Shown here: one piece after another, positions 23,678 to 32,437 of the stretch
Layout of the letters: every line of letters begins with the position of its first letter
How positions within the stretch are numbered: the stretch's first letter is position 1
DNA from: Bacillus chungangensis
GTDB taxonomy: Bacteria; Bacillota; Bacilli; Bacillales; Bacillaceae_C
Length of the DNA stretch: 64,000 nt
NCBI RefSeq assembly: GCF_030812995.1
Contig: NZ_JAUSTT010000005.1
Location: 1-64,000 of the forward strand
Direction of reading: 5' to 3'
Notes under the pieces: model-generated
Databases searched by the model: none
What the model was told of the DNA's origin: nothing
Seen by the model: the letters and a program-made list of their open reading frames with translations, nothing else
Made by a program: the position numbers and the translations under genes

Positions 23678-25099
23678 ATGGAATATAAAACAGCCGTTTC
23701 ATTCCCAAAAGATTTTTTTTGGTCGGCTGCTACTGCTGCATACCAATATGAAGGTGCTTATGTAGAAGATGGAAAAACGCTCTCCGTTGTTGATAAAAAT
23801 ATCAATCCTCATTATGCCGATACAAGTGTTGCATCGGATCATTACCATCATTTCAAAGAGGATATAGCATTGATGAAAGAATTAGGGATGACTGCTTATC
23901 GTTTTTCGATTTCGTGGCCAAGGGTTTTACCAAATGGCCGTGGTAAAGTGAACAAAAAAGGAATTGATTTTTACAAAGATCTCGTCTCGGAATTAAGAAA
24001 AAATGGTATTGAACCGTTAGCTACGATCTATCATTTTGATTTACCTGCCTCTTTGCAAGATGCATATGGCGGTTGGTCTTCTCGGCAAATTATTGACGAC
24101 TTTGCCTATTACTGCAAGATTTTATTTGAACACCTAGGAGATCAAGTGAAATATTGGTTCACGATTAACGAACAAAGCAATATGTTTCTTTTACCATATT
24201 TAATGGAATTTGATGCCGACACTCCCCTTGAAAAACAAAAATATGAAATGAATCATATCATGACATTGGCACACGCAAAAGCAATCACGCTGTGCCGCGA
24301 AATGATCCCAGATGCTAAAATTGGACCTGCTATTGGTCTATCGCCCAATTATCCAAAAACATGTCATCCTGAAGATATTCAAGCAGCTCGCAATGCTAAC
24401 GATTTCCGTTCCTATTTATTCACCGATTTATATGTTCATGGAATATATCGACTAAACATATGGAGATATATGAAGGAAAATGGTGTCGCTCCAACGATTG
24501 AAAAAGGTGATATGGAACTGCTTCAATCGGCTAAGCCTGACTTTTTAGGCATTAATTATTATCAAAGCCGTGTCGTAAAATATGCTCCAGATACAATGAA
24601 GAATAAAGAAATGAAAATCAATGCAAACGGCAAAAAAGGTGAAACAGAATTTGAAATTATTCCAGGCATTTATCAAGGAAGTACGAATCCATATCTAGAA
24701 AAAACTGATTGGGATTGGGAAATTGATCCGATCGGCCTTCGTACACTGTTAAATGAATTAAACGACCGCTATCATTTGCCAATCATCATTACCGAAAACG
24801 GCATGGGTGCTGTTGATGAATTAACAGCTGATGAGAAAGTACACGATGATTATCGGATTGATTATTTAAGAAAACACCTTGAACAATGCCGGCTAGCAAT
24901 TGGAGATGGCGTTCAATTATTTGGATATTGTCCATGGTCTTTCATGGATTTATTAAGTACGACAAGCGGATTTCGCAAACGATATGGCTTCGTGTACGTT
25001 AACAGAACAGATGAAGACTTAAAAGACTTGCGCAGAATCAAAAAAGATAGTTTTTATTGGTATCAAAAAGTAATTGAAACAAATGGAAAGCAGCTTTAA
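23678..25099 (+). CDS. 6-phospho-beta-glucosidase (GH1)
   Basis: A 473-residue glycoside hydrolase family 1 enzyme. The N-terminal signature is FPKDFFWSAATAAYQYEGAY, the acid/base Glu165 is in TINEQ, and the nucleophile Glu373 is in ITENGMG. It hydrolyses the 6-phospho-beta-glucoside made by the PTS to glucose-6-phosphate and the aglycone or glucose. The C-terminal GFRKRYGFVYVN motif, which contacts the sugar phosphate, supports a phospho-glycosidase. Ribosome binding site GAAGGGAG. Last gene of the operon, followed by a terminator. Confidence 0.9.
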   Translation: MEYKTAVSFPKDFFWSAATAAYQYEGAYVEDGKTLSVVDKNINPHYADTSVASDHYHHFKEDIALMKELGMTAYRFSISWPRVLPNGRGKVNKKGIDFYKDLVSELRKNGIEPLATIYHFDLPASLQDAYGGWSSRQIIDDFAYYCKILFEHLGDQVKYWFTINEQSNMFLLPYLMEFDADTPLEKQKYEMNHIMTLAHAKAITLCREMIPDAKIGPAIGLSPNYPKTCHPEDIQAARNANDFRSYLFTDLYVHGIYRLNIWRYMKENGVAPTIEKGDMELLQSAKPDFLGINYYQSRVVKYAPDTMKNKEMKINANGKKGETEFEIIPGIYQGSTNPYLEKTDWDWEIDPIGLRTLLNELNDRYHLPIIITENGMGAVDELTADEKVHDDYRIDYLRKHLEQCRLAIGDGVQLFGYCPWSFMDLLSTTSGFRKRYGFVYVNRTDEDLKDLRRIKKDSFYWYQKVIETNGKQL

Positions 25100-25108
25100 A
25101 GATAAACT

Positions 25109-25148
25109 GCCTCTCAAGACTTTGTCGATAGATGAGAGGCTGTTTTTT
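25109..25148 (+). terminator. Terminator of the PTS-glucosidase operon
   Basis: GCCTCTCA pairs with TGAGAGGC and is followed by TGTTTTTT. It starts ten bases after the glucosidase stop. The 190 bases beyond it, up to the cupin gene, show nothing else. Confidence 0.8.
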
Positions 25149-25341
25149 GAGATGAGTTCATTCAATGATCACTCATATAGTATGTATGCATTCTACTAAA
25201 AAAGGGAAGGGAATCCCCCTTCTCTTCCATATTTCTGAAAAAAATGTAAGCGTATGATAATTGATAATAGCTTTTTATGAAGTTATATTTGCATTTACTA
25301 AGCATGGAAGCCTAGTAATATGGTAAGTTTTGTTCAATCTT

Positions 25342-25908
25342 TTACTCTTTTTTTGGCGGCCCAATGATCACATCATCGGTACCTTTAATTGGTGCAAGCA
25401 CCTTAGCAATTAAGTCAGCATCGATATTATATGCTTCTTTATATACTTCGGGTGGGGTTTTTGTAAGTGTAACAGATCCTTCAGCAGACTCAAATTGATC
25501 ATTATTAAAAAATAAAACTAGTTTAGTATCATCTTCTTCTGCTGAAATCCAGTGCCACCAACCCATCGGTATAAATACGGTCTGACCAAATTTATCTAGC
25601 GTATACGTTACCAACTGTGGTGTATCAGGATCTAATACAGAAACCGTAGCTTTTCCGGAAATAAGAAAATCTAATTCCCAAGCATTAGGATGCCAGTGAG
25701 GTTCACGTATAAAATCTTTGTTCAAATTTAAACTTACACAAGCCCCTCCAATCATTGTTGGGTTCTGTGTTGAAGTTAACATATAAGCAACATTGTCTGG
25801 ATTTCTTTCAAACAACACATTTTGGTTAATATCAAAAAATAGATTTGGCGTTCCCTTCCCTGTTATGTTTCGGTTATCCGTAACATAACCAGAAGTTGGG
25901 TTTGTCAT
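25342..25908 (-). CDS. Cupin-domain (germin-like) protein
   Basis: A 188-residue single-cupin protein. The metal motif H-W-H-P-N-A-W-E (about 77-84) and the second motif F-I-P-M-G-W-W-H (about 117-124) are both present, so a metal-binding beta-barrel is expected. Bacillus relatives are annotated as oxalate decarboxylase-like or spherulin-like, but those have two barrels; the substrate is unknown. No signal peptide. Start ATG behind AGAAGGTAATTGT. It is a single-gene unit. Confidence 0.75.
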   Translation of the reverse strand: MTNPTSGYVTDNRNITGKGTPNLFFDINQNVLFERNPDNVAYMLTSTQNPTMIGGACVSLNLNKDFIREPHWHPNAWELDFLISGKATVSVLDPDTPQLVTYTLDKFGQTVFIPMGWWHWISAEEDDTKLVLFFNNDQFESAEGSVTLTKTPPEVYKEAYNIDADLIAKVLAPIKGTDDVIIGPPKKE

Positions 25909-26088
25909 ACAATTACCTTCTTTCTAAAATAGAATCATTACCGTACTATCCTATTCGTTGATTGAAGGAAATGATTGTATGGGTGTCCTCTCTTAAGTTA
26001 CTTCTCTTACATAACCTTGTATGAATAACAAAGCCCTTTGCTTATCTTCCATCATTTCATTACAGTTTTTCTCACTACTGATTAATAA

Positions 26089-26437
26089 GATAAAGTGAAA
26101 CTTTCATAAGTGGGGGTTTTCTTTCATCCCCCACTTATAAATAATAGAACAAAGGCTAACAATCGCAGGCGTCCTCGAAAAGGAAACCGCTTTTCTTCGT
26201 GCGATGTATCGCTGCATTCCGAAGCTTTCCTTGTCATGTTGCAACGCCTTTGTGACCGACATTCTCGAAAAAGAAGCGCACTTTTTCTTCGTGCGATGTT
26301 GATTCAAGAAGCTTTCCTTATCCTGTCGGCCCGAACCCAATCGGACATTTGACTTTCAGTTATTCCCCACCTAGCGCTTCTGATTCCTCTTACTCTTGAG
26401 GTGGGAGTCTTGACTCGCCAGTTAGATGTGGGATAAA
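26089..26437 (+). repeat. Dispersed hairpin repeat, copy 7 (long form, both nested inserts)
   Basis: GATAAAGTGAAACTTTCATA, stem ATAAGTGGGGG / CCCCCACTTAT (compensated relative to ATCAGTGG / CCACTGAT), both nested inserts, core CCAATCGGACATTTGAC, second stem, and the end GTTAGATGTGGGATAAA. It fills most of the spacer between the cupin gene and the terminator of the alcohol dehydrogenase gene. Confidence 0.85.
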
Positions 26438-26482
26438 AAACCTATCTAATGAACAGCTCAGATAGCGGCTCATCAGATAGGT
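26434..26482 (-). terminator. Terminator of the alcohol dehydrogenase gene
   Basis: On the minus strand ACCTATCT pairs with AGATAGGT, and an inner stem is possible. Six to seven T follow. It is about 60 bases after the stop at 26541; the T-tract touches the end of repeat copy 7. Confidence 0.75.
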
Positions 26483-26540
26483 GTAGGTTGAAAATAATTC
26501 AAGGGTAGAGAGTATCTCCTTCAAACAAACCTAGGCAATA

Positions 26541-27692
26541 TTACATCGCTCCTCGAATAATTTCCATTACTTCTTCAAGTTTTGGCTTCCGCGGATTCGT
26601 GGCAGCTGTAGCATCTTTCATTGCATTTTCAGCAAGTGTCGGAATATCTTCCTCTTTCGCACCTAGCTCTTTAAAGCCAGATGGAATGTTTAAGTCTTTA
26701 GATAACCGTTCAATAGCAGCAATTGCTTTTTCTGCTGCTTCACGTTTACTTAAGCCTTCCACAGATTCTCCTAAGTATTTTGCAATGGTTGCAAAACGGT
26801 CTTCACTTCCCACTAAATTGTAACGGCAAACGTGCGGTAATAGAAGCGCATTACATACTCCATGCGGTAAGTTGTAAAAACCGCCCATTTGGTGTGAGAT
26901 CGCATGAACATAACCTAATGATGCATTGTTAAAGGCCATGCCGGCTAAAAACTGAGCATACACCATTTTTTCACGCGCTTCGATATCCTGTCCATTGGCA
27001 AACGCACGAGGCAAATACTCAGGAATCAATTCAAATACTTTTTCAGCACAGGCATCTGTCATTGGTGTTGCAGCAGTTGAAACATACGCTTCCACGGCAT
27101 GCGTCAACGCATCAAGACCTGTTGCAGCAGTCAGTGCCGGTGGCAAACCGACCATTAAAGCTGGGTCGTTAATGGAAACTAATGGCGTTACATGTTTATC
27201 GATAATTGCCATTTTAACATGACGTTCTACATCAGTAATGATTGTAAATTTTGTCATCTCACTTGCTGTACCTGCAGTTGTATTAATTGCAATTAATGGA
27301 ACTAATGGATTTTTTGACTTGTCAACGCCTTCATAATCGTGAATGGTCCCTCCATTTGAAGCAACAAGACCTATTCCTTTAGCGGCATCATGAGCAGATC
27401 CGCCACCAAGCGAAACAAGTGAGTCGCACCCTGCTGATTTAAACGCTTTCACACCATCCGCAACGTTTTTATCCGTAGGATTTGGTTCCGCTTTCGGATA
27501 GACTTCCACTTCAATCCCAGATGCTTTAATAATCTCCACAATTTGATCAGCAATCCCTAACTTAAATAAGCCTTCATCTGTCACAAGCAGTGTTTTTTTA
27601 GCTCCGACATCTTTTAAACGGGATCCTGTTTCTTGAATTGTACCTTGTCCGAATAAATTAATAGATGGCATGGAAAATTGGTTCTGTGTCAT
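26541..27692 (-). CDS. Iron-containing NAD-dependent alcohol dehydrogenase, methanol-dehydrogenase-like
   Basis: A 383-residue group III alcohol dehydrogenase. The nucleotide site is SLGGGSAHDAAKG at about 94-106. The metal ligands lie in GLDALTHAVEAY and ISHQMGGFYNLPHGVCN. Long stretches (YPKAEPNPTDKNVA, DYEGVDKSKNPLVPLIAINT, FKELGAKEEDI) recall Bacillus methanolicus Mdh closely. One difference I noticed: AGTASEMTKF, where I recall AGTGSELTKF. It may oxidise methanol or other short alcohols, or act like 1,3-propanediol dehydrogenase; sequence alone cannot decide. Start at 27692 because AAGGAGA lies six bases before it. It is monocistronic with its own promoter and terminator. Confidence 0.85.
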   Translation of the reverse strand: MTQNQFSMPSINLFGQGTIQETGSRLKDVGAKKTLLVTDEGLFKLGIADQIVEIIKASGIEVEVYPKAEPNPTDKNVADGVKAFKSAGCDSLVSLGGGSAHDAAKGIGLVASNGGTIHDYEGVDKSKNPLVPLIAINTTAGTASEMTKFTIITDVERHVKMAIIDKHVTPLVSINDPALMVGLPPALTAATGLDALTHAVEAYVSTAATPMTDACAEKVFELIPEYLPRAFANGQDIEAREKMVYAQFLAGMAFNNASLGYVHAISHQMGGFYNLPHGVCNALLLPHVCRYNLVGSEDRFATIAKYLGESVEGLSKREAAEKAIAAIERLSKDLNIPSGFKELGAKEEDIPTLAENAMKDATAATNPRKPKLEEVMEIIRGAM

Positions 27693-27784
27693 GTTCATTC
27701 TCCTTTTTAATTTTTTTTATTTGGGAAATCAACCGAAATAAAGATAGGTTGTTTCCCAGAAATAATTTATTACTATATACCTAG

Positions 27785-27813
27785 AATATACACCTACTTT
27801 TTTTGTTTTTCAA
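27785..27813 (-). promoter_or_regulatory. Promoter of the alcohol dehydrogenase gene
   Basis: On the minus strand TTGAAA (27813-27808), 17-base spacer, TATATT (27790-27785). The start codon follows about 90 bases later. The rest of the 500-base spacer up to selD is AT-rich and shows no gene; an open frame at 27961-28374 on the minus strand overlaps selD and is not convincing. Confidence 0.65.
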
Positions 27814-28192
27814 CATATTAAACTTTATTACAAAAATATTATAATTATATTTATATTCAGTTTTACTTTTATTTCAATTTTTATATCTACTTAAATTCAC
27901 TTATACTTTGTCCAATCTTGCATTTTGTAATAAAAACAATTTTTCATAAAAATTAGTAAACTATTTTAGAATATAAATATCCCCTTCCATCAGCCAAGTT
28001 TCTTCCTCTCTCATGAATGGTTCGTTGAACTGGTCAAGACACTTTTTTTCGTTTGACAATTCTTTCGATGACCCATTGCCAAAGTTCTCCCTCCAAAGCA
28101 TGGGGGGGGACTTGCCGAGTTCACTGCCGCATGACTTTTCTGCTCCTGTGTTAAAATAGAGGGTATATACATGAATGAAAGGCTGATTCGAC

Positions 28193-29242
28193 ATGAAGAA
28201 AGATGATTCCATCAAATTAACGACCTTATCTTCAAAAGGTGGCTGTGGGTGTAAAATAGGTCCTGCTGACTTGGCGCAAGTTTTACATACATTGCCACCG
28301 ACTGTTTCTGATCCAAACTTACTCGTTGGCCTTGACACAAGTGATGACGCAGGAGTGTACCGTTTAAATGACACAACAGCTATCGTTCAAACAGTAGATT
28401 TTTTCACGCCGATTGTGGATAATCCATATGACTTTGGACAAGTCGCTGCTGCTAATGCGATCAGCGATGTATACGCAATGGGCGGCACACCGATCACGGC
28501 GCTGAATATTGTCGCCTTTCCGATTGCTACATTAGATAAGCGTATTTTGGGTGAAATATTGCGAGGTGCCGGCGATAAATTGAAAGAAGCTGGGGTTGCA
28601 CTTGTTGGGGGCCATTCTATTGAAGACAAAGAACCAAAGTTCGGCCTTGCCGTCACAGGTGTCATTCACCCGAATCAAGTAAGAACCAATGCGGGTGCTA
28701 AACCTGGTGATCGTTTAATTTTAACGAAGCCAATCGGTGTCGGCATCCTCACAACTTCACTCAAAAAAGGTTTATTATCAGAAGAAGAAATTGCCCGTGT
28801 TACGAAAGTAATGACAACACTAAATAAAATAGCGGCTGAAGTAATGGCAAGCTACGATGTCCATGCTGCTACAGATGTTACTGGCTTTGGTCTGTTAGGT
28901 CATGCTTCAGAAATGGCAAAAGCAAGTGGCGTCGGACTATGTATTCATTATAATCAAGTACCTATTTTACCACGTGTAAAGGAACTGGCTGAGACAGGTG
29001 CCGTACCTGGTGGAACAAAAAATAACTTTCAGCACGTAAAAGATGTTGTTACTTATCCGGAGTCACTCGATCAAGTGGAGCGCTGGATTTTATGTGACGC
29101 GGTTACATCTGGCGGACTGCTAATTGCTATAGCGGACGGTGAAGCTGAACAGCTTGTGAAAGAGCTTCAAGGGCAGGGAGTTGAAGCGCGAATGATCGGA
29201 GAAGTAACGGAAGAGAATAAAGGCTGTATTATTGTACGCTGA
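28193..29242 (+). CDS. selD: Selenophosphate synthetase
   Basis: A 349-residue SelD. The catalytic loop reads SSKGGCGCKIGP with Cys18 and Lys21 matching E. coli Cys17/Lys20 (Cys form, not selenocysteine). The ATP/Mg motifs GLDTSDDAGVYRL and VQTVDFFTPIVDNPYDFG follow. It makes selenophosphate from selenide and ATP. It is in an operon with mnmH, 23 bases downstream, so selenium here goes at least to tRNA 2-selenouridine. Ribosome binding site GAAAGG. No selA, selB or selC is in this window. Confidence 0.9.
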   Translation: MKKDDSIKLTTLSSKGGCGCKIGPADLAQVLHTLPPTVSDPNLLVGLDTSDDAGVYRLNDTTAIVQTVDFFTPIVDNPYDFGQVAAANAISDVYAMGGTPITALNIVAFPIATLDKRILGEILRGAGDKLKEAGVALVGGHSIEDKEPKFGLAVTGVIHPNQVRTNAGAKPGDRLILTKPIGVGILTTSLKKGLLSEEEIARVTKVMTTLNKIAAEVMASYDVHAATDVTGFGLLGHASEMAKASGVGLCIHYNQVPILPRVKELAETGAVPGGTKNNFQHVKDVVTYPESLDQVERWILCDAVTSGGLLIAIADGEAEQLVKELQGQGVEARMIGEVTEENKGCIIVR

Positions 29243-29265
29243 ATTAAACATAGAAGGTGAAATAG

Positions 29266-30306
29266 ATGTTTCAGGATATCTCGTTATCCAACTTATTGAC
29301 GTTATATGAAAACAAGAAGCACACATTAATTGATGTCCGTTCCCCGAAAGAGTTTAACGAAGCTACTATCCCTGGAAGTATAAATATTCCGGTTTTTAAT
29401 AATGAAGAGCGTGCAGAAGTAGGAACGATCTATAAACAAGTTGGTGTAGAGGCTGCCAAGGAGAGAGGATTAGAAATTTTCTCTCGCAAGCTCCCGGCAT
29501 TTATTGCGGCCTTTAAAAAATTTGAAACCCCTGTAACTGTGTTTTGCTGGCGCGGAGGCATGCGCAGCAAAACAGCAGCCACGATGCTAGATTTGGCGGA
29601 TATCCGTGTCAACCGGTTGACAGGAGGCATCCGTTCCTATCGCCAATGGGTTGTCCATGAACTGGAAAATCAACAGTTCAAACCAAAACTATTTGTATTA
29701 AATGGTTATACCGGCTCAGGAAAAACTGCTATTTTGCGGCGATTATCCCAAAATGGCTATCCTGCTATTGATCTGGAGCAAATGGCTGGCCATCGGGGAT
29801 CGATTTTTGGCCAAATTGGCCTCGAGCCAAGCAACCAGAAAAAGTTTGATGCTCTGCTTCTTCATGAAATCCGTCGTTACCAGCAAGAACCTTTCGTTTT
29901 TATTGAAGGAGAAAGCAAGCGTATTGGTAAAGTATATCTTCCTCCTGTTTTAAATGAGAAAAAAGAGAACAGCCTGCAAATCTTTCTCAAACTGCCTATT
30001 GAAGAAAGAGTGCAGATTATCTTAGAGGATTATCAGCCTTGGAATTATCCGCAGCGCTTTGAAGAGGCGTTTCAATTGATTAAAAAGCGTATTCACACAC
30101 CTGTTGCTAAAAAAATTGAAACAGATTTAGAGAATCGGGACTTTGCCTCTGCCGTCCGGCTGTTACTTGAATATTATTACGATCCGAAATATGAATATTC
30201 GAGCCGACAATATCCCGATCAGCAAAAAATCATCATTGAGGCCGCAAATACGGAGGATGCTTTTTATAAAATAATCCAAATAATAAAAAAGAATATTCTT
30301 CATTAA
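29266..30306 (+). CDS. mnmH: tRNA 2-selenouridine synthase (MnmH/SelU/YbbB)
   Basis: A 346-residue two-domain protein. An N-terminal rhodanese domain (about 1-125) has the active Cys94 in VFCWRGGMRSK. A P-loop domain with GYTGSGKTAIL is at about 147-157. It replaces sulphur by selenium in the wobble mnm5s2U of tRNAs for Lys, Glu and Gln, using selenophosphate from SelD, through a geranylated intermediate (known for the family). Start ATG behind AGAAGGTGAAATAG. Complete length. Confidence 0.9.
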   Translation: MFQDISLSNLLTLYENKKHTLIDVRSPKEFNEATIPGSINIPVFNNEERAEVGTIYKQVGVEAAKERGLEIFSRKLPAFIAAFKKFETPVTVFCWRGGMRSKTAATMLDLADIRVNRLTGGIRSYRQWVVHELENQQFKPKLFVLNGYTGSGKTAILRRLSQNGYPAIDLEQMAGHRGSIFGQIGLEPSNQKKFDALLLHEIRRYQQEPFVFIEGESKRIGKVYLPPVLNEKKENSLQIFLKLPIEERVQIILEDYQPWNYPQRFEEAFQLIKKRIHTPVAKKIETDLENRDFASAVRLLLEYYYDPKYEYSSRQYPDQQKIIIEAANTEDAFYKIIQIIKKNILH

Positions 30307-30314
30307 GTTAATGG

Positions 30315-30361
30315 AGGGGCCTTCCAACAAGTCAAATTTTTGACAATTGGATGCCCCTTTT
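30315..30361 (+). terminator. Terminator of selD-mnmH
   Basis: GAGGGGC and TTCCAA pair with TTGGA and GCCCC across a loop, with an additional GTCAAA/TTTGAC inner stem. TTTT follows. It begins nine bases after the mnmH stop. Confidence 0.7.
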
Positions 30362-30487
30362 ATGTTTAAGAATGTTAAGGAACATGTTGAAATTTACTTC
30401 TTAGGTAGTTTCCAAATAGTTAATTATCCTATAAAAACGGAATCAAGACTAGATGACAAACGTCATAGAGAAGGCAGAAAAATGGAT

Positions 30488-30949
30488 TTAACGCATTACC
30501 GGCTCAGATTGCTTCTTAATAATTTGTGTAAACACACCTCCTAATAATAAGCCAAATGCGATGGCACCGGAAATCATTGATGCTTCAGAAGCGTACTGCA
30601 ACGCTAACCCATGATCCTTTTCAACAAACTGTCTCATCGCATTATAAGCCATCCCACCAGGAACCATCGGAATAATACCGGCAATGCTAAAAACAATGAC
30701 AGGCATTTTATATCGGCGGGAAAAAAATTGAGAGATCATCGCAACAATGAAAGAAGAGACAACCGTCGCAATAACAGCATCTAAGCTGCCCACCGTCACT
30801 AAAGCTTTATATACGTTCCACCCTACCATGCCAGCTAATCCGCCAGCCCACACGGTTCTGTGTGGCACATTGTAAATAATGCCAAATGCCGCGGCCGCAA
30901 AGAAGCTTATTACGAAAGGCTCTACCTGTTTTAATATATCAAGCCACAT
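30488..30949 (-). CDS. Threonine/serine exporter family protein, C-terminal-type subunit (YjjB-like)
   Basis: A 153-residue membrane protein with four to five hydrophobic helices; the motif SIAGIIPMVPGGMAYNAM at about 89-106 is the ThrE_2 (DUF3815) signature. With the gene upstream it makes a split ThrE-type exporter, the two parts corresponding to halves of Corynebacterium ThrE. Start ATG behind AAGGAGGAAACAGTGA. Substrate is inferred from the family only. Confidence 0.8.
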   Translation of the reverse strand: MWLDILKQVEPFVISFFAAAAFGIIYNVPHRTVWAGGLAGMVGWNVYKALVTVGSLDAVIATVVSSFIVAMISQFFSRRYKMPVIVFSIAGIIPMVPGGMAYNAMRQFVEKDHGLALQYASEASMISGAIAFGLLLGGVFTQIIKKQSEPVMR

Positions 30950-30963
30950 TCACTGTTTCCTCC

Positions 30964-31752
30964 TTATAAAAAAGTAATCACGATCGCCACTCCCGATCCA
31001 ATCGCAGTTGCTGTCAGCAACGCTTCCACGCCTCGAGATAACCCCGACAATAAGTGTCCGGCCATTAAGTCGCGAACAGCATTTGTAATTGCCAACCCAG
31101 GTACTAAAGGCATAACTGAGCCAATAATAATTTTATCTAACTCCTGCCCGACTCCCATGGCTACAAAAGCAACCGCAAGCAATCCAATCAAAAATGATGC
31201 AAAGACTTCAGAGAAAAATTTAACATTGATCACTTGCTGCACCTTTAAAAAAACAGCGTATCCGATTCCTCCAGTAATAAAAGCCGGCAAAAAATCCGGC
31301 CACGTACCATTGAACATCATCATTAAGCAGCCACTTCCTAAGGCCGCTGATAAAATTTGAAACCAGTATGGATAAGTACGAGTTGACGTATCAATCTGCT
31401 CCAGCTGCTCCCTCACTGTTTCCAATGGAAGAGGATGATTTGCAATTCGACGGGACAAATCGTTCACCAACGCAATTTTATGCAAATCAATCGTACGATT
31501 AACAACACGAAGGAGCTCCGTATGATCAATTGTCCCTTCCGGATCCTGCATCGTCATAATAATCGCGGTAGGTGTGACAAATACATTGACATGTGAAATA
31601 CTATAGCTGCGAGCAATACGCGTAACAGTATCTTCTACCCGATACGTCTCTGCCCCATTCTTTAACATTAATTCACCTGCTAATATACAAATATCTAAAA
31701 TGTCAGATGCTTGGTAAAACTGTTCTTTTATGATATTTACCCCCTTCGGCAT
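30964..31752 (-). CDS. Threonine/serine exporter family protein, N-terminal-type subunit (YjjP-like)
   Basis: A protein of about 262 residues with the ThrE (DUF1212) signature: CILAGELMLKNGAETYRVEDTVTRIA near the N-terminus, then FVTPTAI, and five membrane helices in the second half including GSVMPLVPGLAITNAVRDLMAGHL. The start is uncertain: neither the ATG at 31752 nor the farther one at 31824 has a ribosome binding site. A clear AAGGGGGT lies inside the frame just after 31752, followed only by ATC/ATA codons. It is 14 bases upstream of the partner gene. Confidence 0.7.
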   Translation of the reverse strand: MPKGVNIIKEQFYQASDILDICILAGELMLKNGAETYRVEDTVTRIARSYSISHVNVFVTPTAIIMTMQDPEGTIDHTELLRVVNRTIDLHKIALVNDLSRRIANHPLPLETVREQLEQIDTSTRTYPYWFQILSAALGSGCLMMMFNGTWPDFLPAFITGGIGYAVFLKVQQVINVKFFSEVFASFLIGLLAVAFVAMGVGQELDKIIIGSVMPLVPGLAITNAVRDLMAGHLLSGLSRGVEALLTATAIGSGVAIVITFL

Positions 31753-31855
31753 GTATCGCGTGCCGCAGTATATATATTGCAATATACCAAATCCGATTCT
31801 CTTTGGGAACAACTGATTAGACATTGAATGTAAAATATACGGAAACGACTAGGAT

Positions 31856-32131
31856 GATAAAGTGAAACTTCCATCAGTGAGGGTTTTCTCTTATCCCCCC
31901 TATAAAGGATCTCAAGCTAAAAGCGCGACGTCCTGTCGCAACGCTTGAATGACCAACATCCTCGAAAAAGAAGAGCACTTTTTCTTCGTGCGATGTTGAT
32001 TCAAGAAGCTTTCCTTGTCCTGTTGGCCCGAACCAATCGGACATTTGACTTTCAGTTATCCCCCTCCTAGACTTCTTTGATTCCTTTTACTCTTGAGGTG
32101 GGATCTTACTGCTAGTTAGATGTGGGATAAA
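31856..32131 (+). repeat. Dispersed hairpin repeat, copy 8 (long form, only the second nested insert)
   Basis: GATAAAGTGAAACTTCCATC to GTTAGATGTGGGATAAA. The first site is empty (GCGACGTCCTGTCGCAACG); the second carries the ~65-base insert with CGAAAAAGAAGAGC and GAAGCTTTCCTTGTCC. It is the last copy; none occurs from here to the window end. Confidence 0.85.
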
Positions 32132-32185
32132 TGTTATAAAGAAAGAAACTGCACACCAAAATATATGTATATTGTCTTTCACGTC

Positions 32186-32261
32186 GAAAAAACACCTGCA
32201 AGCCCTACTCAAGTAGTAGCATACCTGAGCTTCAGTTTGAAGGTGTTTTTCATGTCGTACT
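32186..32261. terminator. Bidirectional terminator-like hairpin
   Basis: GAAAAAACACCT and AGGTGTTTTTC form the outer stem. Inner stems CTACT/AGTAG and the near-palindrome CTGAGCTTCAG fill the loop. With A-tract and T-tract on both sides it could end the ABC operon on the minus strand (stop at 32438). The 176 bases in between show nothing else. Confidence 0.5.
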
Positions 32262-32437
32262 TTCAATGAAGTACATTATATTTTGTGACTTCTTGCCAAG
32301 CCAGTTTCAATTTCATCATCACTTGGTTAATTGTTACTTGTTAAAAAAGAAAGCATTTAAAAGAATGTTAGTGAGTATATTTCTCGGTGGAGACTTTTAA
32401 CGTTCTAGATTGGATCATTCACGTTGTTTCACTTTCT

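Noticed and set aside
27961-28374. 137-codon minus-strand ORF
   Set aside because: More than a third overlaps selD in antisense; composition unlike a protein and no start signal.
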